NCBI GenBank assembly: GCA_900155495.1
Contig: FTLJ01000358.1
Location: forward strand, 1 to 64,000
Source: Porogramme epimiltina
Taxonomy: Eukaryota > Basidiomycota > Agaricomycetes > Polyporales > Polyporaceae
Length of the DNA stretch: 64,000 nucleotides
Direction: 5' to 3'
Positions 38,701 to 49,752 of this stretch are shown here, one piece after another (position 1 is the first letter of the stretch; each line of letters begins with the position of its first letter). Made by a program: the position numbers and the translations under genes. The notes beneath the pieces are model-generated. The model was not told where the DNA came from. It worked only from the letters and a program-made list of their open reading frames with translations, and did no database searches.

Positions 38701-38935
38701 TCCTAGTACTACAGCCCTGAGCTAGACGGGAGAACATGTGCAAGAGGTGAGCGTGGAAGGCTCCCGAGGAAACCGCCGGACTGCTTACCGTAAAGTCCGC
38801 CTGAGAGCCATCCAGCGCGGGGTCAGGTGAATGGTGAGTGCGCCTACGAAGGCGCCTTGGGAAAAGGTCAGAATGGTGCGGTATATGCACGAAAAGGCGA
38901 CATCCGGCTGACCTCAAACAGCCTGCGATGCTCAT
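35731..38935 (-). CDS. OPT-family oligopeptide/metal transporter
   Basis: Plasma-membrane OPT transporter importing small peptides or metal chelates. Proposed start 38935 (MSIAGCLR) leads via a short intron to DFTLRAVVLGLLIGCLLCF, NLYFGLQTGWISM, MSLQSALIGFLLSRLL and GFVGILPALGLL. A 480-nt intron (about 37777-38255) precedes VFLSPPLRKQV and IIEEQLAFPSGTATGQLI, the family's conserved loop. Later exons give WSFAASGAM, LAAYFFPVVFSIPLFGTYLA, GWILWVSLAIMCSDSVVSL, KISQLFFAWIQPGNIVAN, AGDLMQDLKTGHLVRASPRA and GGIKLIVIASGFVLGEG, ending GMCGGCPAA at 35731. About 14 membrane segments are expected. The start is the least certain point. Confidence 0.88.
37777..38255 (-). other. Long (~480 nt) OPT intron with hairpin
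   Basis: The intron interrupts the OPT gene after FFG. It is several times longer than its neighbours and contains the inverted repeat GAAGGCT/AGCCTTC around a 5-nt loop at about 37950-37968. No C/D box or tRNA signature was found within it. Confidence 0.45.
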
Positions 38936-39391
38936 GTCGTGTGTGTGGGCCGGGACATCCACCAAGCCCGTTGGGAGATGGCTGGTGGGGATAAGCAGGT
39001 GGTGGCTGCGAGTGCATATCAGCCAAGAGGACAAGTTCGGCCAGAGTCCGGCATCCTCGGACCAGACGCCGGCTTGCTCAGCACCCCAAATCGGCCTTTG
39101 CGTATGTCATCACGCTTTGTCACGTGCAATGACGACACCCCAGGGCACGCCTCGGAGAAGCACAGACAGGCTGCAGCACGTTGCAGCTGCGGGCAGGCAG
39201 GAGACAGGATATGTAGGGTATGAATACACGGCTGTAAGCTAATACATAGGAGAAAGGATAGCTTGTCGTCAAAGTGTTCGTAAAAAGTGCGTGATCCATG
39301 AAAGCGTCCGTCATCGGCGGAATCTAATAATGGTCGTGCCAGTGCCAGCGTCCGCACGCCCAAGAATATCGAGTGCAGCGGCGGCTGCGGT
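38936..39391. other. OPT promoter / GPI-protein 3' region
   Basis: About 450 bp between two minus-strand genes. It holds the OPT promoter and the 3' UTR of the secreted protein gene. No other signal was recognised. Confidence 0.45.
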
Positions 39392-40106
39392 TCATGCCAT
39401 CGCGAGCCAGGCGCCCCCAGCAATCCCCGCGCAGAGGGTGGCTCCTATGCCCGTCCACCGTGGCGAAATCGCCCATCTCGAGATGGCTGAGCTCGACAGA
39501 TGGCCGACGGTGTTTGTCCCTATGGACGCTCGCCACGAAGAGTAGTTGAGGATGGTTCCCGGACTGGCCGTGATGGACCCTCCTGTTGTAGGAGCAAAAG
39601 AGGGAGTGAACGTGGCCACGAGGGCAACGGTGTCGCCTGGGGAGCGGCATGCAATGAAAATGGGTTCGCGGAATACCAGACGGCGGAGCACGCACCATTT
39701 CCGTCTGTCGTGGTGTAGGTATACACGGTCGGTCCAGTGCCTCCGGTCGTTGCTTGCGGCTGGCCTACCGGTCCCTGCTGGCCGTCATCTTGGGTGGTAG
39801 TCGTAGCGGTGGTAGTGCCAGTCAGAGTTTGGCTGGCATGTAAAGCCGGGTGAGAGGCTGCGGGAGGGGGAAAAGCGGGAAAACGTACATGGTTTGGGTA
39901 GTGGGCACCCCGAGGTTGGGGTCGACGGTAATGACTTCGACGACCGTCTGGCCGAACCTAAAGGCGACAGTGGCAATTAGCTCGGGCGAGAAAGGCAGAC
40001 GGAGGGCTTGATTTGACGCTCACGGGTCGACGGTGGTGGTCGTCTGCGCGCGCACGAAGGGGGCGCAGAGGGAGAGGACGGCGGCGGCGAGGGCGAGGGG
40101 CCTCAT
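39392..40106 (-). CDS. Small Ser/Thr-rich secreted, GPI-like protein
   Basis: Start 40106 encodes a clear signal peptide, MRPLALAAAVLSLCAPFVRA, with likely cleavage after FVRAQ. The mature part is dominated by Thr, Gly and Gln (TLTGTTATTTTQDDGQQ), then TFTPSFAPTTGGSITASPG. It ends in a hydrophobic segment, IGATLCAGIAGGAWLAMA, the usual form of a GPI-anchor signal. Four exons. Low-complexity O-glycosylation-type sequence prevents family assignment; it is probably a cell-wall or plasma-membrane surface protein. Divergent from OLA1 with about 260 bp to the upstream OLA1 ATG. Confidence 0.8.
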
Positions 40107-40366
40107 TGGGGGCGTCGGCGTGTCAGAGGCGGGCGCAGACGGTGGTCGTGCAAGGAGACGAGGGAGTGGAGCAGCCCGAGCCTCGAGTCGCCGTCCTGAG
40201 AATAGAGCGCCTGCGCAGCCCGCCCGTCCCCAGAGTATTTGCGGCGATGAACGCATGCCGCCCCTGCCGGTATGCGTGGGAACACAACAGAAGCGAGCGA
40301 GGACTTCAAATTGAAACTCCGCGTGCAAGTCGTGAATCTTACTCGAATTTTGGGCGGTGGAGGTCG

Positions 40367-40516
40367 ATGCAGGCAGCTGATCGATTCCGATGGCTTTCTC
40401 GTCTCCTCTCTCCCCCTCCTCGTCCTCCCCGCCCCCACCTCGCCCTCGTCTTCGCCTACGCACCTCGTAGGGCTCTCCACGTCTCCCCCGTCCTCGCAGC
40501 CAAGAAGCGCAGCGCA
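40367..40516 (+). other. In-frame N-terminal extension of OLA1
   Basis: An ATG at 40367 opens 50 codons in frame with the OLA1 start at 40517, with no stop between. The encoded segment is rich in Arg, Leu, Ala and Pro, lacks acidic residues apart from one Asp near the start, and ends in RALHVSPVLAAKKRSA, which looks like a mitochondrial presequence around its cleavage site. Translation from here would give a mitochondrial isoform, and from 40517 the cytosolic form. This is inferred from composition only. Confidence 0.5.
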
Positions 40517-42541
40517 ATGCCCCCGAAAAAGGCCCCCGCCCAGGAGAAGAAGACCCTCCTCGGAAGGCCAGGAAACAACCTCAAGATCGGTATCGTAGGT
40601 CTGTTCCACCTTCCTGTTACTGGGCTTCACGTATTTACCAATCACTCGCACAGGTCTCCCGAACGTAGGAAAGTCGTCCTTCTTCAACACCCTCTCCAAG
40701 ACCGGTCAGTATCCCTTCCTCCAGACAAAAAATTGCACCCTCACATTCGCCCGCCAGATCTTGGAAAGGCCGCCAATTTCCCTTACGCTACGATCAACCC
40801 TGAGGTATGTAGGCCCATGAGACGCGTCCCCGCCAGTGCCGGTGCTGCCACGACGCGTCTCGGCAAATTTTTGCACGCGTCAGTCAGGCTGACCCGTCCG
40901 CCAGGAAGCACGTATTCCTGTCCCCGATGCACGCTTCGACTGGCTTTGCGAAACCTACAAGCCTCAGACGCGCATACCAGCACACCTGACTTGCATTGAT
41001 ATTGCTGGTCTTACTGCTGTACGTATCACCTGCACGTACACACCGTCTCACCATCCTCGCTCCGCTCCCTCCCCTTCCCTCCGCGCATACATCCACGATT
41101 TTCGTATCCTAACCCATATTTTGACAGGGCGCGTCAACAGGTGCCGGTCTCGGAAACGCCTTCTTGGCACACGTCCGCGCCGTCGACGGTATCTTCCAGG
41201 TCGTCCGCGCCTTCGACGATGCCGAGGTCATCCACGTCGAGGGTGATGTTGACCCTTGCCGTGACATGGACATCATCTCCACCGAGCTCCGTCTCAAGGA
41301 CATCGAGTGGGTCGAGAAGCACCTCGAGGGCCTCAAGAAGACTGGTCGCTCCCTAGGCAACAGCTCTCTCGCCGACAAGGCTCGGAAGGAGGAGATCGCG
41401 ACGGTGGAGAAGATCTACAACGTCCTTACCAAGGAAAACAAGGATGTCCGTAAGGCGGAATGGGTTGGCAAAGAGGTGAGCCTATGTTCTTATACCGAGC
41501 AGAGCAGAATACTTGTTATTGGTTTGGTTGGGATGGTTGTGTGATGATAAAGAGCACCAAAGCTCGAATTAACCCAGCTCGTCGACGGCGGGAGTAACGC
41601 CCCATTGTGCCTATGAGATTACGGATTCTTCTGACAACTTTCGTACCCGTTTCCACCTTTCCTTTCTACCGTCCTGGTCAACTCGAACTCATACTGACTT
41701 CTCTTCGTTCCAGGTAATTATCCTGTCCCAACTACTACTCGCGCTACTTCGCCTGCGTGATGACAAAGAGCCCAAGGCTCGAATTAACCCAGCTCGTCGA
41801 GGCGGGAGTAACGCCCCAATATGCCCATGAGAACACTTCTATTCTGATCCACTTACCTCTCAGTCTATTATCGATCAAAGCTGACTCTCATCCTCATAGG
41901 TCGACGTCGTAAACGGTCTCCAGCTGCTCACCGCCAAACCCGTCACATACTTGGTCAACCTCTCCGAGCGCGACTACGTCCGCAAGAAGAACAAGTGGCT
42001 CCCCAAGATCAAGGGTTGGATTGACGAGCACAACCCCGGCGATCCGCTCATCCCCTTCTCCGTTGCCCTCGAGGAGCGCCTCACGTCGCTTTCGGACGAA
42101 GAGCGTGCCGAGGAGGAGAAGAACATCGGCGCCGTCAGCGCACTGCCCAAGATCACCACCGCCGGCTACTCCTCGCTCGAGCTCATCCGCTACTTCACCT
42201 GTGGGCCCGTCGAGGTCCGCGCGTGGACGATCCGCAAGGGCACCAAGGCTCCCCAGGCGGCTGGCGTTATCCAGTAAGTCATGCGTGATTATGTTGTATA
42301 TGAGGACTGACGCGCCGCTGTAGCTCGGACTTCGAGAACAAGTTCGTATGTGGTGAAATCATGGGCTACGCGGATCTGCACGAGCACGGGAGCGAAACGG
42401 CCGTCAAGGCTGCCGGTAAGCTCAAGCAACAGGGCAAGACCTACGAGAGTACGTCGACAATACACCTTTCCTCGACGGCGAAGCTTACCTTTTCTCTTAG
42501 TGATCGACGGCGACATCGCATACTGGAAAGCTGGCGCGTAG
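40517..42541 (+). CDS. OLA1: Obg-like ATPase OLA1/YchF
   Basis: P-loop ATPase of the TRAFAC Obg-like group, associated with ribosomes and stress responses. [20 protein letters not shown] at 40517 precedes [17 protein letters not shown] (P-loop), [14 protein letters not shown] (switch I), IDIAGLTA then [10 protein letters not shown] (G3) and [15 protein letters not shown]. The base-recognition motif is NLSE in place of NKxD, as in ATP-specific YchF proteins. The TGS domain follows, with [31 protein letters not shown] and the end YWKAGA at 42541. About eight introns. One intron interval, 41476-41900, is much longer than the rest and carries two snoRNA-like repeats. Length fits the family. Confidence 0.95.
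41536..41638 (+). ncRNA. Intronic C/D-box snoRNA candidate 1
   Basis: Box C GTGATGA (41541-41547) and box D CTGA (41631-41634) are flanked by GTTG and CAAC, a 4-bp terminal stem. A degenerate C' (TATGAGA) is near 41612. The internal sequence AACCCAGCTCG, followed by TCGA as a possible D' box, can pair over 11 positions (one G-U) with the conserved LSU rRNA segment UGAGCUGGGUU. The fifth base before TCGA would pair with the C of GAGC, a ribose-methylated position in yeast 25S rRNA (Cm2948, guided by snR69). It lies in the OLA1 intron, the usual location for processed fungal snoRNAs. The second copy downstream supports it. Confidence 0.65.
41714..41715 (+). other. AG|GT junction inside OLA1 intron
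   Basis: The pyrimidine-rich acceptor TTCTCTTCGTTCCAG (ending 41713) is followed immediately by the donor GTAATT (from 41714). The two flanking exons join in frame without any residue from here, so this is either a zero-length exon (recursive-splice point) or the seam of a tandem intron duplication. Confidence 0.5.
41752..41852 (+). ncRNA. Intronic C/D-box snoRNA candidate 2
   Basis: This is a diverged copy of candidate 1. Box C GTGATGA (41757-41763) and box D CTGA (41844-41847) have similar spacing. The core GCTCGAATTAACCCAGCTCG is identical in both copies, so the predicted LSU guide is conserved, while the sequence just before box D differs. The terminal stem is weak here. The C'-like element is CATGAGA. 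It lies in the second half of the OLA1 intron interval. Confidence 0.6.
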
Positions 42542-42691
42542 TTCCGCGTGCTTGGCTTGGGGTATTCTAGATGGGCGGCGTTGATTAATATTATGTCTCG
42601 CGGGTGTAAGCTTGTGTACAGTGCGGCAGTCAATCAAACATCCCTCTACATATACCTTCGTCAGCAGACATGGAATGCGCAGCACGGCATG

Positions 42692-44232
42692 TCACTCACA
42701 AACCGTCTCGTCGTCGACAGCGATGGCCTCTTCCTCGTCAAGATCGATGTTATCTTCGTCGATGAGCCTCTTCCATATTATCTCCCCGTCGTCGGCAGTC
42801 ATGTCCCGAGGATATCTTCCGTACCCCTCTTTGACGATCCTCCACCACCGCTCATCGGTGTGCGACGTGTTCAAGTCGTAGACGTCATCGTACCACTCGT
42901 CGCCGTGCTGCTTGAGGACCCTCCCCGCCGACAACGCAAGGAACCGAAGCGTCGGCATCGCCGTCGTCACGGACGCTGCGAACCGCTCGACGTCGTCCTT
43001 CGTCATAACATGCAAGAACGTAACCCTCAAGCACAGCACCTCGAGCAGCCCAAACCGCCGAGCGAGCGTGTCCTAAACGACTCCCCCGCCGGCCGTCAGC
43101 GAACACTCGCCCCTTCAGCGTGCACGACGAGCATCACACTCACCCGCCACTTCGCCGCGGTGACCCCACCGCCCTCCGCGACCCACCCCTGCCGGACGTC
43201 CACACTGAGGCAGCGCATGCCCGGCACCGCGCCCGCAAGCCCGCCCCACAGCTCCGGCGCGTCGCCGACGGCCGCCATGAGCTGCAGCGCGCGCGGCGCG
43301 ACGGCCTGCGCGGCGTCCAGGAACTGGGGCACGTTCTCCGCGCGCGCGGTGCCCAGGAGGTGCAGGTACCGCACGCCCCCGCCCCCACCGGCGGCCCCGT
43401 CTGCACCGGGGGGGTCTGGGACGGCAAGGCGCGGCGCGAGGGCAATGGCGTTGTCCGAGTTCACCTCGAGGTGCCGGATGGGCGCCGCACGGGGCGCGCC
43501 GGCGCGGGGGAGCGTCAGGCCGAAGAGCTTGACGACGTCCGCGTTGGGGAAGAGCGCGAGCACGTCGAACGCGGCGGGCGTCGCGCGCTGCGCGAGGTAC
43601 AGCGTGCGCACCGCGGGGAACACGGGGAGGCCCCCGGGCGGCGGGGCGCGCGCGCGCCCGGGGCCCGCCTGCGCGGCGACGTGCAGCGCGGAGAGGGAGG
43701 GCGCGTGTGTGGCGAGGGCGGCGAGGACGATAGTGAGCGGGGGGACGTCGTGCGCGGTGGAGCCTGCGTCGAGGTAGAGCACGCGCAGGCGCTGCGGGAG
43801 CTCGCGGAGGATCGCGAGGACGACGGTGTTGTAGCCGTAGAGCTCGAGGCGGGTGAGGTTGGCCATCGCGCTGAGCGCGGGGGCGACGTCGGTGGCGAAG
43901 AGGGGGAGGAGGGCGAGGGAGAGGTGCGCGGCGGCGTGTGCGGCGCGGACGAGGTCGACGGTCATGCGCGCATCGTCGGAGGACGGGGCGGTGCTGAATA
44001 TGTAGATTCGGAGCGTGCGGATGTGCCGCGCGCGGTCGTGTGGGCTGTCGACGAGGCACGCCCAGGCGCTGTGCAGGCTGGCGGGGCTCGAGCAGATGAC
44101 GCGGGCGGAGGTGCGCTGGATGGCCGCGGGGTAGAGCTGTTTACAGCTTATGGCGACGTTGAGGGCGTCCGTGGTGCTGATTAAGGAGAGAATGTGGGCG
44201 AGCGTGTCGTAGTTGAGATCTAGGATGCCCAT
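42692..44232 (-). CDS. F-box/LRR-like protein
   Basis: Probable substrate-recognition subunit of an SCF ubiquitin ligase. The N-terminus from 44232 has an F-box-like motif: MGILDLNYDTLAHILSLIS, then ALNVAISCKQLYPAA. The rest shows loosely repeated Leu-rich segments (LTRLELYGYNTVVLAILREL, LRVLYLDAGST, VRTLYLAQ, VRYLHLLG, MRCLSVDVRQ). One intron (near 43077-43143) joins AKWR to DTLARRFGLLEVLCLRVTF. The acidic C-terminus ends DDETVCE at 42692. Very GC-rich, which creates long false frames on the other strand. Such F-box proteins are highly expanded in agaricomycetes; the substrate is unknown. Confidence 0.85.
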
Positions 44233-44549
44233 CGTGCGGAAAAGTGACGATCTCTCTCGGATCTTTGACTTTTAGGTCCGTGAGACCACTTGATCCAGCT
44301 TTTCTCGAGAATAAGTGGTGGTGGTCACTGGTCAGACACGAGGAGACTCGACCCGCGCATCAGAGTACGCATGCCATTGGAAACCCTAACCTCTCCACCC
44401 AGTGGACTTGAACGAAGATAAATACAATACAGATACAAGTACATATCGAATTCGTGTCAAAGGTCCGGGCCGCCCAGGAGGCCAGATAGTCTTTTGAAGG
44501 GTATGCATCGTAGCGAAGGATATCACCCAAGTGCGCCAGATCAGTCAGT
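44233..44549. other. Intergenic, F-box promoter
   Basis: A 317-bp interval upstream of the F-box gene and downstream of DUF6534 copy C. No further signal was recognised. Confidence 0.45.
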
Positions 44550-46740
44550 CTAAACCAGCCTGCCCGGCGTACGCCCGTAGTCCTTGTCTTTCTCCGTCGT
44601 CACCTCGACACGGATAAACTGGGGCTCATCGTCCTCCGCGAGCTGTACGAACAGCCAAGTGCTGAGCTTACGCAACTCCGTACCATGGCGAGATAAGACG
44701 GCGCACCTTGGGGACGTTCCAGAGCTCTTTGGTTGCGTCGAGCTCCGCATTTGAGAGCGTCATCTGGCTGTTGTTGTCCACGAATATCTCCATGCCTGCA
44801 ATCTTGAGCTGACGATCGTTCAGCCTAAAGCCCGCAGGCCGGGTCAGCTCGGTCCGCATCAAGCACGGGGAGGGCGGGTAAATGCTTACACGCTCAACAT
44901 GCAGTTGGCATACACTTCGGGCGAGGGGTCGGAAAATCAGACATGAGTGCAGGTTGGTAAGGAGAGATCAGCTCACATCTCGTGGTGATGATAGTCAAGG
45001 TGACATATGTAAGCTCACTCGGCGTAGTGGCCGCCTAATGTTTATTGAGCTCAAAATAACTTGAAGTGTCAGGACGGAGGCTGACTTACCAAAATGAAAG
45101 ACACCATGTTGAATACGCTAGACAGTTTCTTGGGTAAACGGCTATATGCGCAACGTTTGGAGGCATGCTCACCTCGTTACGAGTCCTACATAAGTGTGTT
45201 GGTGAGACGGTTATGTACGATTCACGTGGAAACTCACCCGTGTTTACGCTGTACAACTGCAGGCGGTCGACGGGAGACTCGCTCGACAGGCTAGAAATCC
45301 ATCAGTGCTCCTGTCGACGTGTCTGACATTCAAAGCTCGAGCTTACTCTTTCCCGGCACGGGATTTCTTTATGGCGTGGACCAAGGAACCAGAGAGCAGC
45401 GCATCTCCGGCTGTCGCCAAGCCCAGAGCGATCACAGTAATGCCCTGCACGACAGGGGCGTCGCCATTAGCGACGGTGGGACGACAGGTCTAGAGTACAC
45501 TCACTGCGACGATGGTCCTGCGGTCAAAGAGGAAACTGTGAAGAGTGTCAGCGCATCTGGTGTCGCTTTGCTACTGGCACTGCTCACGCTATGGCCGAGC
45601 CAACTGCATAGAAACGGAGAGATCAGATACCGGCTGCTGAAAGCAAGCCGAAATGCTTACCTGCAGCAAGCGCTGTATGGAGCATCCCAAACCGTGTTTT
45701 ATGAGTCACAGAAGAGGCACGAGGCGTGCCATATGCTCACCAACTTCTGCTGCAAGGAAGAAGACCTGGACATCTCAATCAGTGGATAGGAACCGCAGCG
45801 CCGTGGCACAGGGCGCTCACCGCGATGCCAACCACAATGCGCTGCCGGCAGCCAACTAGTAGATGTGAGAATCTCGCCAAGAAGCGCAAGCGAGATGAAC
45901 ATACTCAAAGCAACGCGGCGGGCAGAAAACCTAAATGGGGATCAGCACGAACGTGCCATCCAGTGCAAAATGTCACTCACAGTTGGGACGTTAAAATTAC
46001 AACTCCCTGTGAGAGGATGAGCAAGGAGAGCAGATGGTAGCTGGGACATGACACAGCACTTACGGAGAAGACCGGAATGATCTAAAGACGGCGCTGTGGT
46101 CAGACTAACCCCGTGCGGCAGCGGATCTATAAGGCACTCACGTCCAACGACCTGCACAACTATCAGTATTCGAAGTGACAGCAGATTAGCGAGCGGCAAA
46201 CGTACCACACACCGTGCAACAACGAGGTCGGGTTGTAATAGTTGGTGATCAAATAGTGATACCTGACAGATGTGAACCACAGCTAAAAGGGGACAGAATA
46301 TGGGACCAGACTTACGAAACATGCATGGTAAGAACAGTATGCAATGTTTCAAAGAGCCTGAATCGGAGCATTAGGTGGATGTGGGTGTGAACATCAGGGT
46401 GATTGCCTACATCACGATGATGACCTGCGGTGATTAGAACATCAACAGGTGGGAATGGCGAGCTAGAAGCATGAAAGAACTGACCAGCATCTTGATGAAG
46501 AGGGAGTCGAAAGGAAAGGAGCGGGCATATTTGTAAGCCTGGTGGATGCTCAGGCCGTAAAGACTGTGCGGGAGTCAATGCATGAAGGAAAGGGCGACAA
46601 GTAGAGGAAGCTCACAGGATACCAATGAAGCACCCGATGAGAAAGACTCCCAGAGTCGTTGGGGGTGTTTGGGGCGGAAGGGAACCAGCCGAGGAAGAGT
46701 AGGGAGAGGCGGAAAGGTCGGAGAGGGAGACCGAAGGCAT
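44550..46740 (-). CDS. DUF6534 multi-pass membrane protein (C)
   Basis: Family copy on the minus strand. Start 46740 (MPSVSLSDLSASPYSSS), Pro/Ser leader, then LGVFLIGCFIGIL and, after an intron, LLYGLSIHQAYKYARSFPFD. Then ETFHTVLTMHVS follows. C-terminal exons encode LNDRQLKIAGMEIFVDNNSQ, in place of the LNAR motif, then ATKELWNVPKV and DEPQFIRVEVTTEKDKDYGR, ending PGRLV at 44550. The tail VxxTTE is shared in form with copies D-F, so C-F form one subgroup distinct from A and B. Central exons are short and their limits uncertain. Confidence 0.72.
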
Positions 46741-47583
46741 GGGGGGAGTCTGAGCGCGAACGACCGGCGGACGCGGGGTAGTTAAGGACGCGTCCCCACG
46801 CGTCCGACTTTGCAGATGGGACGGTCAGATCGAGGTGAAGAATCCGAAGACGAGCACAGCGTGAGCATATGAAGCCACGGATCACGCCCGATGCCCGCCG
46901 TCGCTCGATTGCCGCCCATTGAGCGGCCCTTGTACGAAATCGTCGTGCTCGAGATGAGCTCCCCGTGCCGAGAGTGAGCGACGCGGCGGAGAGGATGATG
47001 GCCCGTCGCCAGGCAGCCTTGTTCGACCCCAGGGCCCAGGGCGTGCCCAGGGCAGCAGGCGCGCGCTGCCGGCGGGGGCCCTCGAGACGGACGCGGGGCA
47101 TGACACACGGGCGCGGCGGACATCGCCCTTGGGAAGTTGGAACACCCCTCCCCCTTCAACTGCCCTCAGAGCGCCCGCCGGCTTTCTCGGTCCTCCCACA
47201 TATTTCCGCCTACCAAACGCCCTTCCCCTCCGACCCGGCGGCGACGGCGTATAAAGCGGCGCAAGGCCCCATCTTCCCACTTGATGGCCCCCTTCGATCA
47301 GAGGCACGACTGCCCACACCCGAACGCTAATGAAACACTGCGCGCCACGACAGAAACACTCGACATCCAGGCTACTATATACTACACACAAACTCCTATC
47401 CAAAAAAGGGCCAGTAATACAAATCAGAAGTCCAAGTCCGTCCGCCAGTCACCGAGGAATCCACGACCCAAAATATCCGAGAAGCTGCCTTCGGACATGT
47501 CAGTCCCAGGTCGCCACGTCCCAACCCGACCCCACACGGAACCTACCCTCAGTGGCGTCCAACCTTCACCACGCACTCAGCTC
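46741..47583. promoter_or_regulatory. Upstream region of DUF6534 copy C
   Basis: This 843-bp interval separates copies C and D. Two ACGCGT motifs lie at about 46788-46801 (GACGCGTCCCCACGCGTCC), 50 bp above the copy C start. A TATAAAG is present at about 47250 on the plus strand without a recognised gene after it. No coding region was seen. Confidence 0.4.
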
Positions 47584-49752
47584 CTAAAAGTATCCCAGGT
47601 CACTCAGGCTTGCCCGCCGGCGGCTCATGCGTTTCCGCTGTGTCTCGGTCAGAACCTGCACCTTGATGAACTCTGGCTCATTGCTCGGAAGCTGCGCCGG
47701 TACGTCACCGCATCAGAGAAACGCCCGTCTCCCATGTCCCCGGAGAACGCTGGCTCACCTTCGGCACGTTCCAAATTTCCTTCGCCGCTTCCAGTCGCGT
47801 GTTCGCGAGCACGACAGGGCGCGCTTCGCTGCCATCCACGAAGATCTCCATCCCCGCCAGCTTGATCTGTCGTGCGTTCAGCCTGCAACAATCCTCGTCA
47901 ATCACCGGCGCCCCCAAGCCTGATCTCCGTGGACGTACACGCTCAGGAGACAGTTCGCGCACACTACCGAACGCAAAAGATGAGCGTCTGATCACAGCAG
48001 GCACCTGGCACAACCAGGGACGACTCACGTCGCCACGTGACCGTGGTGAAAGCCACGTAGATGAACTCTTCTGGCGTGACTATCGCGAGAACCAACGCAA
48101 AGAGGTTGAACACGCTGCTCGCATCCATTAGCCTCCTGCTGGAACAGGGCTTTTCGGCCAGTGCCCCCTTACCCTGTCAAGATTCCTGAGGGCCGCAGCG
48201 TCAATCATGATCCCTTTCGACAGACGTGTTCCAGACCCACCTGTGCTAACGGTGTACAGCAACACACGGTCACACAAGGACTCGTTCGTCCTGGCCGTCT
48301 GGTAAGCATGATAACAGTGCATTTGGGGGATAGACCACACGAACCGAACCCTACCCTCGCGCGATTGCTGGACTGCGCGCACCATCATCGATGACAGCAA
48401 TAGATCCCCGCAGAACGCCAGGGCGAGGGCGATCGTGTTGAACGACTGAAGTAGCGATGACGTCAATGAGAAGTCTGACATGGGCTGTGACCGTGCGCGC
48501 TCACCGAGATGACCACCCGACGGTCCAGAACGAACCTATGTCCAAGAATATCAGCAAGCAGGCCACGTCAGGGTAGAAGGGGATGTTTACGCTATTATCG
48601 TGCTGACTAGGGCCCAGCAGACCGTCAGGCAGGTAAAGTTCGTCACACAGAATCATAGCTCACCATTCGTGATGACTGAGAGGTGATTATAGCGTGTCAG
48701 ATACATACTAGTCGGAAGGAACGCCTAGACGGGATCGCACCTGCTTCCGCCACCAAGAGTAGCATCTACACAATGCCATTCATTGAAGTCCACACAACAC
48801 CCATGGGAAGGGGGACTTACTGCGAAGTACGCAACGATTCGCTCTCGAAATCCGACTGGGAAGCATACAAGCATTGAGCATTGAATAACCCACCACCGTG
48901 GCAATGCTCACTCAGTGCAACCCGTCGGGCAAAGAAGCTGATCCCAATCAACAAAACATAATATAAATCGACACGTTCTGACACTCACATCTGGGATGTC
49001 AAGGAAATGACACCCTGAATGCTCCGGTCAACATAGGCACGAGGTGAAACAAGTCGAAGGGCTCACTCCAGAGACGGGAAGGAGCTGGCGGCGATGGCGG
49101 CGGTCAGAATTAAACGGAGGTATACACATATGGGCGTACATTCAACGACCTAAGATGTAGTCAGAATCAGCGCTATGTATAGAGACGGCGGGATTGGGCT
49201 ACATACCAGACTCCATGGAGGAATGCCCCTGGTCGCATGATGTTGCTCACGAGATAGTAATACCTAGCAAGCTCGAGTCAGCGTCGGCCTTCGCGCTCAG
49301 ACAGATCCGCCGTGACTCACGATGAATGCATGGTAGAGACGGCATGCACGGTCTCAAATAACCTGAACGGGCCTCCTCAGCCGCAGCAAAGGGTTGACGG
49401 AGGGACAAGGACATACATCACGATGATGACCTAGCGTAGCGCGAGCATGAGGACAGAAGCAAGCACAGACGGGGCGGATCGAGGGGACGTACCAGCATCT
49501 TGATAAAGAGCGTGTCAGAGGGGAACGAGCGGGCATATCGATAGGCTTGGTGGAGACTGAACCCGTACAACCTGCGGAGGAGCGTCAACGGTCAGCCCGC
49601 GCCCCCATCATCAACCTTGCACGGCGGGAGGCGCCGACGCACAAAATACCAAAGAACGACCCGATCAAAAAAGCACCAAGCGTATTAGGGATCGAAGGGA
49701 GGCCAGAGTCCGACGGCGAGAGCGAAGGAGGGGGAGGAGGGAAAGTCGCCAT
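47584..49752 (-). CDS. DUF6534 multi-pass membrane protein (D)
   Basis: Start 49752 gives MATFPPPPPSLSPSDSG, then LGAFLIGSFFGIL and LYGFSLHQAYRYARSFPSD, close to copy C. A later exon has SLCDRVLLYTVSTGG, the family's conserved block. The C-terminal exons encode LNARQIKLAGMEIFVDGSEA, EAAKEIWNVPKV and EPEFIKVQVLTETQRKRM, ending SLSDLGYF at 47584. All landmarks are present, so it is probably functional. Function is unknown; the family is predicted to be integral to membranes. Confidence 0.75.

Noticed and set aside
43115..44184. Long frames overlapping the F-box gene, including one of 354 codons on the plus strand
   Set aside because: Shadow frames caused by very high GC; the minus-strand F-box frame has the coherent Leu-rich repeats and a start with an F-box motif.
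44233..44549. Possible second tRNA near the end of the F-box promoter
   Set aside because: A stretch resembling a T arm was noticed but no cloverleaf, A box or B box could be formed.
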